Below, one piece after another: positions 26,166 through 40,010 of a DNA stretch of 64,000 nucleotides (the stretch's first letter is position 1; every line of letters starts with the position of its first letter). The notes under the pieces are model-generated. The model was not told where the DNA came from. It did no database searches and worked only from the letters and a program-made list of their open reading frames with translations. The translations under genes were made by a program, and so were the position numbers. The stretch comes from Osmia lignaria lignaria (lineage: Eukaryota; Arthropoda; Insecta; Hymenoptera; Megachilidae): the NCBI RefSeq assembly GCF_051020975.1, contig NW_027478165.1, positions 8,214,001-8,278,000 of the forward strand, in the 5' to 3' direction.

Positions 26166-27130
26166 TCAGATGCGTAGTTCTCGAGATATATCAAGATATT
26201 TAAAAGTTCCGAAGCCGCACCAACATAATAGAGATACAGAAACACCGTGGCCCCTTTCTTTGAGATAACTCTGCGCTATTGCGAGCTGGAAATGCCACTT
26301 CCAGTTTAGCTGTGCAGAAGAAGAACAACAAGAAGAGGAAATATCTCGAAATATGTCGGTCAGGCCCCTTCCCTTGAGATATATCTGCAAATATCTCGGA
26401 AACGAAACGAGCTATGGCAAAATGTTAAGAGACCTTTTTTGTAGAGAATTATGTTTCCTACAATTTATGTTCTATGATATTTTTTGATCAGAAGCGTAGT
26501 TTTCGAGATATATCGAGATATTTAACAGATCCGAAGCTGCACCAACATAATAGAGATACAGAAACACCGTGGCCCCTTTCTTTGAGATAACTCTGCACTA
26601 GTGCGAGCCGCAAATGCCGCTTCCAGCTTAGCTGTGCAGAAGAAGAACAACAAGAAGAAGAAATATCTCGAAATATGTCCGTCAGGCCCCTTCCCTCGAG
26701 ATAAATCTGCAAATAGCTCGGAAACGAAGCGAGCTATGGCAAAATGTTAAGAGACCTTTTTGTAGCGAATTAAGTTTCCCACAATTTAGGTTCTATGATA
26801 TTTTTTGATCAGAAGCGTAGTTTTCGAGATATATCGAGATATTTAAAAGATCCGAAGCCGCACCAACATAATAGAGATACAGAAACACCGTGGCCCCTTT
26901 CTTTGAGATAACTCTGCACCATTGCGAGCTGCAAATGCCACTTCCAGCTTAGCTGTGCAGAAGAAGACCAACAAGAAGAAGAAATATCTCGAAATATGTC
27001 CGTCAGGCCCCTTCCCTTGAGATAAATCTGCAAATATCTCGGAAACGAAGCGAGCTATGGCAAAATGTTAAGAGACCTTATTTGTAGAGAATTAAGTTTC
27101 CTACTTTTTATGTTGTATGATATTATTTGA
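26166..27130. repeat. HOR-3 trimer, copy 3, modified (965 bp)
   Basis: Separated from copy 2 by a single monomer (25844-26165; GCACGAACATAATAG). The first two monomers correspond to copies 1 and 2. The third (26809) is a chimera: its left half has CACAATTTAGG, GAAGCG and GATCCGAAGCC as in 23590, its right half GAAGACCAACAAG as in 24556. One T is missing from the T6 run near 26757-26761. Confidence 0.85.
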
Positions 27131-30100
27131 TCAGATGCGTAGTTCTCGAGATGTATCAAGATATTTAAAAGTTCCGAAGCCGCACCAACATAATAGAGAT
27201 ACAGAAACACCGTGGCCCCTTTCTTTCAGATAACTCTGCACTATTGCGAGCTGGAAATGCCACTTCCTGTTTAGCTGTGCAGAAGAAGAACAACAAGAAG
27301 AAGAAATATCCCGAAATATGTCCGTCAGGCCCCTTCCCTTGAGATAAATCTGCATATATCTCGGAAACGAAGCGAGCTATGGCAAAATGTTAAGAGACCT
27401 TTTTGGTAGAGAATTAAGTTTCCTACTTTTTATGTTCTATGATATTATTTGATCAGATGCGTAGTTCTCGAGATATATCAAGATATTTAAAAGTTCCGAA
27501 GCCGCACAAACATAATAGAGATACAGAAACACCGTGGCCCCTTTCTTTCAGATAACTCTGCACTATTGCGAGCTGGAAATGCCACTTCCTGTTTAGCTGT
27601 GCAGAAGAAGAACAACAAGAAGAAGAAATATCCCGAAATATGTCCGTCAGGCCCCTTCCCTTGAGATAAATCTGCATATATCTCGGAAACGAAGCGAGCT
27701 ATGGCAAAATGTTAAGAGACCTTTTTGGTAGAGAATGAAGTTTCCTACTTTTTATGTTCTATGATATTTTTTGATCAGATGCGTAGTTCTCGAGATATAT
27801 CAAGATATTTAAAAGTTCCGAAGCCGCACCAACATAATAGAGATACAGAAACACCGTGGCCCCTTTCTTTGAGATAACTCTGCACTATTGCGAGCTGCAA
27901 ATGCCACTTCCAGCTTAGCTGTGCAGAAGAAGAACAACAAGAAGAAGAAATATCTCGAAATATGTCCGTCAGGCCCCTTCCCTTGAGATAAATCTGCAAA
28001 TATCTCGGAAACGAAGCGAGCTATGGCAAAATGTTAAGCGACTTTATTTGTAGAGAATTAAGTTTCCTACTTTTTACGTTCTATGATATTTTTTGATCAG
28101 ATGCGTAGTTCTCGAGATATATCAAGATATTTTAAAGTTCCGAAGCCGCACCAACATAATAGAGATACAGAAACACCGTGGCCCCTTTCTTTGAGATAAC
28201 TCTGCACTACTGCGAGCTGGAAATGCCACTTCCAGTTTAGCTGTGCAGAAGAAGAACAACAAGAAGAAGAAATATCTCGAAATATGTCCGTCAGGCCCCT
28301 TCCCTTGAGATAAATCTGCAAATATCTCGGAAACGAAGCGAGCTATGGCAAAATGTTAAGAGACCTTTTTTGTTGAGAATTAAGTTTCCTACTTTTTATG
28401 TTCCATGATATTTTTTGATCAGATGCGTAGTTCTCGAGATATATCAAGATATTTAAAAGTTCCGAAGCCGCACCAACATAATAGAGATACAGAAACACCG
28501 TGGCCCCTTTCTTTGAGATAACTCTGCACTATTGCGAGCTGTAAATGCCACGTCCAGCTTAGCTGTGCAGAAGAAGAACAACAAGAAGAAGAAATATCTC
28601 GAAATATGTCCGTCAGGCCCCTTCCCTCGAGATAAATCTGCAAATATCTCGGAAACGAAGCGAGCTATGGCAAAATGTTAAGAGACCTTTTTTGTAGAGA
28701 ATTAAGTTTTCTACTTTTTATGTTCGATGATATTTTTTGATCGGATGCGTAGTTCTCGAGATATATCAAGATATTTAAAAGTTCCGAAGCCGCACCAACA
28801 TAATAGAGATACAGAAACACCGTGGCCCCTTTCTTTGAGATAACTCTGCACTATTGCGAGCTGCAAATGCCACTTCCAGCTTAGCTGTGCAGAAGAAGAA
28901 CAACAAGAAGAAGAAATATCTCGAAATATGTCCGTCAGACCCCTTCCCTTGAGATAAATATGCAAATATCTCGGAAACGAAGCGAGCTATGGCAAAATGT
29001 TAAGAGACCTTTTTTGTAGAAAATTATGTTTCCCACAATTTACGTTGTATGATATTTTTTGATCAGAAGCGTAGTTTTCGAGATATATCGAGATATTTAA
29101 AAGATCCGAAGCCGCACCAACATAATAGAGATACAGAAACACCGTGGCCCCTTTCTTAGAGATAACTCTGCACTATTGCGAGCTGCAAATGCCACTTCCA
29201 GCTTAGCTGTGCAGAAGAAGACCAACAAGAAGAAGAAATATCCCGAAATATGTCCGTCAGGCCCCTTCCCTTGAGATAAATCTGCATATATCTCGGAAAC
29301 GAAGCGAGCTATGGCAAAATGTTAAGAGACCTTTTTTGTAGAGAATTAAGTTTCTTACTTTTTATGTTCTATGATATTTTTTGATCAGATGCGTAGTTCT
29401 CGAGATATATCAAGATATTTAAAAGTTCCGAAGCCGCACCAACATAATAGAGATACAGAAACACCGTGCCCCCTTTCTTTGAGATAACTCTGCACTATTG
29501 CGAGCTGTAAATGCCACGTCCAGCTTAGCTGTGCAGAAGAAGAACAACAAGAAGAAGAAATATCTCGAAAAATGTCCGTCAGGCCCCTTCCCTTGAGATA
29601 AATCTGCAAATATCTCGGAAACGAAGCGAGCTATGGCAAAATGTTAAGAGACCTTATTCGTAGAGAATTAAGTTTCCTACTTTTTATGGTCTATGATATT
29701 TTTTGATCAGATGCGTAGTTCTCGAGATATATCAAGATATTTAAAAGTTCCGAAGCCGCACCAACATAATAGAGATACAGAAACACCGTGGCCCCTTTCT
29801 TTGAGATAACTCTGCACTATTGCGAGCTGCAAATGCCACTTCCAGCTTAGCTGTGCAGAAGAAGAACAACAAGAAGAAGAAATATCTCGAAATATGTCCG
29901 TCAGACCCCTTCCCTTGAGATAAATCTGCAAATATCTCGGAAACGAAGCGAGCTATGGCAAAATGTTAAGAGACCTTTTTTGTAGAGAATTATGTTTCCC
30001 ACAATTTACGTTCTATGATATTTTTTGATCAGAAGCGTAGTTTTCGAGATATATCGAGATATTTAAAAGATCCGAAGCCGCACCAACATAATAGAGATAC

Positions 30101-33100
30101 AGAAACACCGTGGCCCCTTTCTTCGAGATAACTCTGCACTATTGCGAGCTGCAAATGCCACTTCCAGCTTAGCTGTGCAGAAGAAGACCAACAAGAAAAA
30201 GAAATATCTCGAAATATGTCCGTCAGGCCCCTTCCCTTGAGATAAATCTGCAAATATCTCGGAAACGAAGCGAGCTATGGCAAAATGTTAAGAGACCTTA
30301 TTTGTGGAGAATTAAGTTTCCTACTTTTTATGTTTTATGATATTATTTGATCAGATGCGTAGTTCTCGAGATATATCAAGATATTTAAAAGTTCCGAAGC
30401 CGCACCAAGATAATAGAGATACAGAAACACCGTGGCCCCTTTCTTTGAGATAACTCTGCACTATTGCGAGCTGCAAATGCCACTTCCAGCTTAGCTGTGC
30501 AGAAGAAGAACAACAAGAAGAAGAAATATCTCGAAAAATGTCCGTCAGGCCCCTTCCCTTGAGATAAATCTGCAAATATCTCGGAAACGAAGCGAGCTAT
30601 GGCAAAATGTTAAGAGACCTTATTTGTAGAGAATTAAGTTTCCTACTTTTTATGTTCTATGATATTTTTTGATCAGATGCGTAGTTCTCGAGATATATCA
30701 AGATATTTAAAAGTTCCGAAGCCGCACCAACATAATAGAGATACAGAAACACCGTGGCCCCTTTCTTTGAGATAACTCTGCACTATTGCGAGCTGTAAAT
30801 GCCACGTCCAGCTTAGCTGTGCAGAAGAAGAACAACAAGAAGAAGAAATATCTCGAAATATGTCCGTCAGGCCCCTTCCCTCGAGATAAATCTGCAAATA
30901 TCTCGGAAACGAAGCGAGCTATGGCAAAATGTTAAGAGACCTTTTTTGTAGAGAATTAAGTTTCCTACTTTTTATGTTCTATGATATTTTTTGATCGGAT
31001 GCGTAGCTCTCGAGATATATCAAGATATTTAAAAGTTCCGAAGCCGCACCAACATAATAGAGATACAGAAACACCGTGGCCCCTTTCTTTGAGATAACTC
31101 TGCACTATTGCGAGCTGCAAATGCCACTTCCAGCTTAGCTGTGCAGAAGAAGAACAACAAGAAGAAGAAATATCTCGAAATATGTCCGTCAGACCCCTTC
31201 CCTTGAGATAAATCTGCAAATATCTCGGAAACGAAGCGAGCTATGGCAAAATGTTAAGAGACCTTTTTTGTAGAGAATTATGTTTCCCACAATTTACGTT
31301 CTATGATATTTTTTGATCAGAAGCGTAGTTTTCGAGATATATCGAGATATTTAAAAGATCCGAAGCCGCACCAACATAATAGAGATACAGAAACACCGTG
31401 GCCCCTTTCTTCGAGATAACTCTGCACTATTGCGAGCTGCAAATGCCACTTCCAGCTTAGCTGTGCAGAAGAAGAACAACAAGAAGAAGAAATATCTCGA
31501 AAAATGTCCGTCAGGCCCCTTCCCTTGAGATAAATCTGCATATATCTCGGAAACGAAGCGAGCTATGGCAAAATGTTGAGAGACCTTTTTTGTAGAGAAT
31601 TAAGTTTTCTACTTTTTATGTTCTATGATATTTTTTGATCAGATGCGTAGTTCTCGAGATATATCAAGATATTTAAAAGTTCCGAAGCCGCACCAACATA
31701 ATAGAGATACAGAAACACCGTGGCCCCTTTCTTTCAGATAACTCTGCACTATTGCGAGCTGGAAATGCCACTTCCTGTTTAGCTGTGCAGAAGAAGAACA
31801 ACAAGAAGAAGAAATATCCCGAAATATGTCCGTCAGGCCCCTTCCCTTGAGATAAATCTGCATATATCTCGGAAACGAAGCGAGCTATGGCAAAATGTTA
31901 AGAGACCTTTTTGGTAGAGAATTAAGTTTCCTACTTTTTATGTTCTATGATATTATTTGATCAGATGCGTAGTTCTCGAGATATATCAAGATATTTAAAA
32001 GTTCCGAAGCCGCACAAACATAATAGAGATACAGAAACACCGTGGCCCCTTTCTTCGAGATAACTCTGCACTATTGCGAGCTGCAAATGCCACTTCCAGC
32101 TTAGCTGTGTAGAAGAAGACCAACAAGAAGAAGAAATATCTCGAAATATGTCCGTCAGGCCCCTTCCCTTGAGATAAATCTGCAAATATCTCGGAAACGA
32201 AGCGAGCTATGGCAAAATGTTAAGAGACCTTATTTGTAGAGAATTAAGTTTCTTACTTTTTATGTTCTATGATATTTTTTGATCAGATGCGTAGTTCTCG
32301 AGATATATCAAGATATTTAAAAGTTCCGAAGCCGCACCAACATAATAGAGATACAGAAACACCGTGGCCCCTTTCTTTGAGATAACTCTGCACTATTGCG
32401 AGCTGTAAATGCCACGTCCAGCTTAGCTGTGCAGAAGAAGAACAACAAGAAGAAGAAATATCTCGAAAAATGTCCGTCAGGCCCCTTCCCTTGAGATAAA
32501 TCTGCAAATATCTCGGAAACGAAGCGAGCTATGGCAAAATGTTAAGAGACCTTATTCGTAGAGAATTAAGTTTCCTACTTTTTATGGTCTATGATATTTT
32601 TTGATCAGATGCGTAGTTCTCGAGATATATCAAGATATTTAAAAGTTCCGAAGCCGCACCAACATAATAGAGATACAGAAACACCGTGGCCCCTTTCTTT
32701 GAGATAACTCTGCACTATTGCGAGCTGCAAATGCCACTTCCAGCTTAGCTGTGCAGAAGAAGAACAACAAGAAGAAGAAATATCTCGAAATATGTCCGTC
32801 AGACCCCTTCCCTTGAGATAAATCTGCAAATATCTCGGAAACGAAGCGAGCTATGGCAAAATGTTAAGAGACCTTTTTTGTAGAGAATTATGTTTCCCAC
32901 AATTTACGTTCTATGATATTTTTTGATCAGAAGCGTAGTTTTCGAGATATATCGAGATATTTAAAAGATCCGAAGCCGCACCAACATAATAGAGATACAG
33001 AAACACCGTGGCCCCTTTCTTCGAGATAACTCTGCACTATTGCGAGCTGCAAATGCCACTTCCAGCTTAGCTGTGCAGAAGAAGACCAACAAGAAAAAGA

Positions 33101-34536
33101 AATATCTCGAAATATGTCCGTCAGGCCCCTTCCCTTGAGATAAATCTGCAAATATCTCGGAAACGAAGCGAGCTATGGCAAAATGTTAAGAGACCTTATT
33201 TGTGGAGAATTAAGTTTCCTACTTTTTATGTTTTATGATATTATTTGATCAGATGCGTAGTTCTCGAGATATATCAAGATATTTAAAAGTTCCGAAGCCG
33301 CACCAAGATAATAGAGATACAGAAACACCGTGGCCCCTTTCTTTGAGATAACTCTGCACTATTGCGAGCTGCAAATGCCACTTCCAGCTTAGCTGTGCAG
33401 AAGAAGAACAACAAGAAGAAGAAATATCTCGAAAAATGTCCGTCAGGCCCCTTCCCTTGAGATAAATCTGCAAATATCTCGGAAACGAAGCGAGCTATGG
33501 CAAAATGTTAAGAGACCTTATTTGTAGAGAATTAAGTTTCCTACTTTTTATGTTCTATGATATTTTTTGATCAGATGCGTAGTTCTCGAGATATATCAAG
33601 ATATTTAAAAGTTCCGAAGCCGCACCAACATAATAGAGATACAGAAACACCGTGGCCCCTTTCTTTGAGATAACTCTGCACTATTGCGAGCTGTAAATGC
33701 CACGTCCAGCTTAGCTGTGCAGAAGAAGAACAACAAGAAGAAGAAATATCTCGAAATATGTCCGTCAGGCCCCTTCCCTCGAGATAAATCTGCAAATATC
33801 TCGGAAACGAAGCGAGCTATGGCAAAATGTTAAGAGACCTTTTTTGTAGAGAATTAAGTTTCCTACTTTTTATGTTCTATGATATTTTTTGATCGGATGC
33901 GTAGCTCTCGAGATATATCAAGATATTTAAAAGTTCCGAAGCCGCACCAACATAATAGAGATACAGAAACACCGTGGCCCCTTTCTTTGAGATAACTCTG
34001 CACTATTGCGAGCTGCAAATGCCACTTCCAGCTTAGCTGTGCAGAAGAAGAACAACAAGAAGAAGAAATATCTCGAAATATGTCCGTCAGACCCCTTCCC
34101 TTGAGATAAATCTGCAAATATCTCGGAAACGAAGCGAGCTATGGCAAAATGTTAAGAGACCTTTTTTGTAGAGAATTATGTTTCCCACAATTTACGTTCT
34201 ATGATATTTTTTGATCAGAAGCGTAGTTTTCGAGATATATCGAGATATTTAAAAGATCCGAAGCCGCACCAACATAATAGAGATACAGAAACACCGTGGC
34301 CCCTTTCTTCGAGATAACTCTGCACTATTGCGAGCTGCAAATGCCACTTCCAGCTTAGCTGTGCAGAAGAAGAACAACAAGAAGAAGAAATATCTCGAAA
34401 AATGTCCGTCAGGCCCCTTCCCTTGAGATAAATCTGCATATATCTCGGAAACGAAGCGAGCTATGGCAAAATGTTGAGAGACCTTTTTTGTAGAGAATTA
34501 AGTTTTCTACTTTTTATGTTCTATGATATTTTTTGA
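27131..34536. repeat. HOR-4 long unit, 23 monomers (7,406 bp)
   Basis: The seven monomers starting at 27131 recur in the same order from 34537, 23 monomers later. Markers common to both: CTTTCAGATAAC with TTCCTGTTTAGC (first two), GCACAAACATAATAG (second), GTTAAGCGACTTTATTTG (after the third), ATATTTTAAAGTTCC (fourth), TGCCACGTCCAG with CCCTCGAGATAA (fifth), GATCGGATGCG (sixth) and CTTAGAGATAAC (seventh). The interior is itself a tandem 9-mer. Confidence 0.87.
29385..32282. repeat. HOR-4 nested 9-mer, copy 1 (2,898 bp)
   Basis: Nine monomers with distinctive ordered markers: AAGTTTCTTACTT, TTATGGTCTATG, AACAAGAAAAAG, CTTATTTGTGGAG with TATGTTTTATG, ACCAAGATAATAG, TGCCACGTCCAG, GATCGGATGCGTAGCTC, CGAAAAATG, and TTCCTGTTTAGC. 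The ninth (31961) is a chimera with GTGTAGAAGAAGACC in its right half. Confidence 0.92.
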
Positions 34537-35180
34537 TCAGATGCGTAGTTCTCGAGATATATCAAGATATTTAAAAGTTCCGAAGCCGCACCAACATAAT
34601 AGAGATACAGAAACACCGTGGCCCCTTTCTTTCAGATAACTCTGCACTATTGCGAGCTGGAAATGCCACTTCCTGTTTAGCTGTGCAGAAGAAGAACAAC
34701 AAGAAGAAGAAATATCCCGAAATATGTCCGTTAGGCCCCTTCCCTTGAGATAAATCTGCATATATCTCGGAAACGAAGCGAGCTATGGCAAAATGTTAAG
34801 AGATCTTTTTGGTAGAGAATTAAGTTTCCTACTTTTTATGTTCTATGATATTATTTGATCAGATGCGTAGTTCTCGAGATATATCAAGATATTTAAAAGT
34901 TCCGAAGCCGCACAAACATAATAGAGATACAGAAACACCGTGGCCCCTTTCTTTCAGATAACTCTGCAATATTGCGAGCTGGAAATGCCACTTCCTGTTT
35001 AGCTGTGCAGAAGAAGAACAACAAGAAGAAGAAATATCCCGAAATATGTCCGTCAGGCCCCTTCCCTTGAGATAAATCTGCATATATCTCGGAAACAAAG
35101 CGAGCTATGGCAAAATGTTAAGAGACCTTTTTGGTAAAGAATGAAGTTTCCTACTTTTTATGTTCTATGATATTTTTTGA
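32283..35180. repeat. HOR-4 nested 9-mer, copy 2 (2,898 bp)
   Basis: Near-identical to 29385-32282, carrying the same rare markers at an exact offset of 2,898 bp (for example AACAAGAAAAAG near 30192 and 33090, ACCAAGATAATAG near 30405 and 33303). Its ninth monomer (34859) is the unrearranged form, with TTCCTGTTTAGC instead of the chimeric right half. Confidence 0.92.
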
Positions 35181-36790
35181 TCAGATGCGTAGTTCTCGAG
35201 ATATATCAAGATATTTAAAAGTTCCGAAGCCGCACCAACATAATAGAGATACAGAAACACCGTGGCCCCTTTCTTTGAGATAACTCTGCACTATTGCGAG
35301 CTGCAAATGCCACTTCCAGCTTAGCCGTGCAGAAGAAGAACAACAAGAAGAAGAAATATCTCGAAATATGTCCGTCAGGCCCCTTCCCTTGAGATAAATC
35401 TGCAAATATCTCGGAAACGAAGCGAGCTATGGCAAAATGTTAAGCGACTTTATTTGTAGAGAATTAAGTTTCCTACTTTTTACGTTCTATGATATTTTTT
35501 GATCAGATGCGTAGTTCTCGAGATATATCAAGATATTTTAAAGTTCCGAAGCCGCACCAACATAATAGAGATACAGAAACACCGTGGCCCCTTTCTTTGA
35601 GATAACTCTGCACTACTGCGAGCTGGAAATGCCACTTCCAGTTTAGCTGTGCAGAAGAAGAACAACAAGAAGAAGAAATATCTCGAAATATGTCCGTCAG
35701 GCCCCTTCCCTTGAGATAAATCTGCAAATATCTCGGAAACGAAGCGAGCTATGGCAAAATGTTAAGAGACCTTTTTTGTAGAGAATTAAGTTTCCTACTT
35801 TTTATGTTCCATGATATTTTTTGATCAGATGCGTAGTTCTCGAGATATATCAAGATATTTAAAAGTTCCGAAGCCGCACCAACATAATAGAGATACAGAA
35901 ACACCGTGGCCCCTTTCTTTGAGATAACTCTGCACTATTGCGAGCTGTAAATGCCACGTCCAGCTTAGCTGTGCAGAAGAAGAACAACAAGAAGAAGAAA
36001 TATCTCGAAATATGTCCGTCAGGCCCCTTCCCTCGAGATAAATCTGCAAATATCTCGGAAACGAAGCGAGCTATGGCAAAATGTTAAGAGACCTTTTTTG
36101 TAGAGAATTAAGTTTTCTACTTTTTATGTTCTATGATATTTTTTGATCGGATGCGTAGTTCTCGAGATATATCAAGATATTTAAAAGTTCCGAAGCCGCA
36201 CCAACATAATAGAGATACAGAAACACCGTGGCCCCTTTCTTTGAGATAACTCTGCACTATTGCGAGCTGCAAATGCCACTTCCAGCTTAGCTGTGCAGAA
36301 GAAGAACAACAAGAAGAAGAAATATCTCGAAATATGTCCGTCAGACCCCTTCCCTTGAGATAAATCTGCAAATATCTCGGAAACGAAGCGAGCTATGGCA
36401 AAATGTTAAGAGACCTTTTTTGTAGAGAATTATGTTTCCCACAATTTACGTTCTATGATATTTTTTGATCAGAAGCGTAGTTTTCGAGATATATCGAGAT
36501 ATTTAAAAGATCCGAAGCCGCACCAACATAATAGAGATACAGAAACACCGTGGCCCCTTTCTTAGAGATAACTCTGCACTATTGCGAGCTGCAAATGCCA
36601 CTTCCAGCTTAGCTGTGCAGAAGAAGACCAACAAGAAGAAGAAATATCTCGAAATATGTCCGTCAGGCCCCTTCCCTTGAGATAAATCTGCAAATATCTC
36701 GGAAACGAAGCGAGCTATGGCAAAATGTCAAGAGACCTTATTTGTGGAGAATTAAGTTTCCTACTTTTTATGTTCTATGATATTATTTGA
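34537..36790. repeat. HOR-4 long unit, second start (7 monomers)
   Basis: Seven monomers matching 27131-29384 in order, including the CTTAGAGATAAC monomer (36469) and the GTTAAGCGACTTTATTTG tail. Two of its monomers overlap the end of the second 9-mer, so the two periods interlock. Beyond 36791 the correspondence with 29385 onward is lost. Confidence 0.85.
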
Positions 36791-39044
36791 TCAGATGCGT
36801 AGTTCTCGAGATATATCAAGATATTTAAAAGTTCCGAAGCCGCACCAACATAATAGAGATACAGAAACACCGTGGCCCCTTTCTTTGAGATAACTCTGCA
36901 CTATTGCGAGCTGCAAATGCCACTTCCAGCTTAGCTGTGCAGAAGAAGAACAACAAGAAGAAGAAATATCTCGAAATATGTCCGTCAGGCCCCTTCCCTT
37001 GAGATAAATCTGCAAATATCTCGGAAACGAAGCGAGCTATGGCAAAATGTTAAGAGACCTTTTTTGTAGAGAATTAAGTTTCCTACTTTTTATCTTCTAT
37101 GATATTTTTTGATCAGATGCGTAGTTCTCGAGATATATCAAGATATCTAAAAGTTCCGAAGCCGCACCAACATAATAGAGATACAGAAACACGGTGGCCC
37201 CTTTCTTCGAGATAACCCTGCACTATTGCGAGCTGCAAATGCCACTTCCAGCTTAGCTGTGCAGAAGAAGAACAACAAGAAGAAGAAATATCTCGAAAAA
37301 TGTCCGTCAGGCCCCTTCCCTTGAGATAAATCTGCAAATATCTCGGAAACGAAGCGAGCTATGGCAAAATGTTAAGAGACCTTATTTGTAGAGAATTAAG
37401 TTTCCTACTTTTTATGTTCTATGATATTTTTTGATCAGATGCGTAGTTCTCGAGATATATCAAGATATTTAAAAGTTCCGAAGCCGCACCAACATAATAG
37501 AGATACAGAAACACCGTGGCCCCTTTCTTTGAGATAACTCTGCGCTATTGCGAGCTGGAAATGCCACTTCCAGTTTAGCTGTGCAGAAGAAGAACAACAA
37601 GAAGAGGAAATATCTCGAAATATGTCCGTCAGGCCCCTTCCCTTGAGATATATCTGCAAATATCTCAGAAACGAAACGAGCTATGGCAAAATGTTAAGAG
37701 ACCTTTTTTGTAGAGAATTAAGTTTCTCACAATTTAGGTTCTATGATATTTTTTGATCAGAAGCGTAGTTTTCGAGATATATCGAGATATTTAAAAGATC
37801 CGAAGCCGCACCAACATAATAGAGATACAGAAACACCGTGGCCCCTTTCTTTGAGATAACTCTGCACTATTGCGAGCTGTAAATGCCACGTCCAGCTTAG
37901 CTGTGCAGAAGAAGAACAACAAGAAGAAGAAATATCTCGAAATATGTCCGTCAGGCCCCTTCCCTCGAGATAAATCTGCAAATATCTCGGAAACGAAGCG
38001 AGCTATGGCAAAATGTTAAGAGACCTTTTTTGTAGAGAATTAAGTTTCCTACTTTTTATGTTCTATGATATTTTTTGATCGGATGCGTAGCTCTCGAGAT
38101 ATATCAAGATATTTAAAAGTTCCGAAGCCGCACCAACATAATAGAGATACAGAAACACCGTGGCCCCTTTCTTTGAGATAACTCTGCACTATTGCGAGCT
38201 GCAAATGCCACTTCCAGCTTAGCTGTGCAGAAGAAGAACAACAAGAAGAAGAAATATCTCGAAATATGTCCGTCAGACCCCTTCCCTTGAGATAAATCTG
38301 CAAATATCTCGGAAACGAAGCGAGCTATGGCAAAATGTTAAGAGACCTTTTTTGTAGAGAATTATGTTTCCCACAATTTACGTTCTATGATATTTTTTGA
38401 TCAGAAGCGTAGTTTTCGAGATATATCGAGATATTTAAAAGATCCGAAGCCGCACCAACATAATAGAGATACAGAAACACCGTGGCCCCTTTCTTCGAGA
38501 TAACTCTGCACTATTGCGAGCTGCAAATGCCACTTCCAGCTTAGCTGTGCAGAAGAAGACCAACAAGAAGAAGAAATATCTCGAAATATGTCCGTCAGGC
38601 CCCTTCCCTTGAGATAAATCTGCAAATATCTCGGAAACGAAGCGAGCTATGGCAAAATGTTAAGAGACCTTATTTGTGGAGAATTAAGTTTCCTACTTTT
38701 TATGTTCTATGATATTATTTGATCAGATGCGTAGTTCTCGAGATATATCAAGATATTTAAAAGTTCCGAAGCCGCACCAAGATAATAGAGATACAGAAAC
38801 ACCGTGGCCCCTTTCTTTGAGATAACTCTGCACTATTGCGAGCTGCAAATGCCACTTCCAGCTTAGCTGTGCAGAAGAAGAACAACAAGAAGAAGAAATA
38901 TCTCGAAAAATGTCCGTCAGGCCCCTTCCCTTGAGATAAATCTGCATATATCTCGGAAACGAAGCGAGCTATGGCAAAATGTTGAGAGACCTTTTTTGTA
39001 GAGAATTAAGTTTTCTACTTTTTATGTTCTATGATATTTTTTGA
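36791..39044. repeat. Rearranged HOR-4 monomers
   Basis: Seven monomers made of HOR-4 and HOR-3 classes. 37435 resembles 26166 (CTGCGCTATTGC, GAAGAGGAAATATC, AACGAAACGAGC). 37757 is a chimera with a GATCCGAAG left part and TGCCACGTCCAG, CCCTCGAGATAA right part. 38079, 38401 and 38723 follow the order GATCGGATGCG, GAAGACCAAC, ACCAAGATAATAG seen at 30995, 30029 and 30351. Confidence 0.8.
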
Positions 39045-40010
39045 TCAGATGCGTAGTTCTCGAGATATATCAAGATATTTAAAAGTTCCGAAGCCGCACC
39101 AACATAATAGAGATACAGAAACACCGTGGCCCCTTTCTTTGAGATAACTCGGCACTACTGCGAGCTGGAAATGCCACTTCCAGTTTAGCTGTGCAGAAGA
39201 AGAACAAGAAGAAGAAGAAATATCTCGGAATATGTCCGTCAGGCCCCTTCCCTTGAGATAAATCTGCAAGTATCTTGGAAACGAAGCGAGCTATGGCAAA
39301 ATGCTAAGAGACCTTTTTTGTAGAGAATTAAGTTTCCTACTTTTTATGTTCTATGATATTTTTTGATCAGATGCGTAGTTCTCGAGATATATCAAGATAT
39401 TTAAAAGTTCCGAAGCCGCACCAACATAATAGAGATACAGAAACACCGTGGCCCCTTTCTTTGAGATAACTCTGCACTATTGCGAGCTGCAAATGCCACT
39501 TCCAGCTTAGCTGTGCAGAAGAAGAACAACAAGAAGAAGAAATATCTCGAAATATGTCCGTCAGGCCCCTTCCCTTGAGATAAATCTGCAAATATCTCGG
39601 AAACGAAGCGAGCTATGGCAAAATGTTAAGCGACTTTATTTGTAGAGAATTAAGTTTCCTACTTTTTACGTTCTATGATATTTTTTAATCAGATGTGTAG
39701 TTCTCGAGATATATAAAGATATTTTAAAGTTCCGAAGCCGCACCAACATAATAGAGATACAGAAACACCGTGGCCCCTTTCTTTGAGATAACTCTGCACT
39801 ATTGCGAGCTGCAAATGCCACTTCCAGCTTAGCTGTGCAGAAGAAGAACAACAAGAAGAAGAAATATCTCGAAAAATGTCCGTCAGGCCCCTTCCCTTGA
39901 GATAAATCTGCATATATCTCGGAAACGAAGCGAGCTATGGCAAAATGTTGAGAGACCTTTTTTGTAGAGAATTAAGTTTTCTACTTTTTATGTTCTATGA
40001 TATTTTTTGA
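39045..40010. repeat. HOR-5 trimer, copy 1
   Basis: Three monomers (966 bp): 39045 (CTCGGCACTACTGC, GAACAAGAAGAAG, CTGCAAGTATCTTGG), 39367 (common form, GTTAAGCGACTTTATTTG tail) and 39689 (TTTAATCAGATGTGTAG, ATATAAAGATATTTTAAAG). Confidence 0.92.

Noticed and set aside
29385..35180. Assembly duplication in place of a true 9-mer repeat
   Set aside because: The copies differ at several places (for example GTGCCCCC near 29466 and the chimeric ninth monomer at 31961), so they are not a simple duplicated contig. It cannot be excluded without reads.
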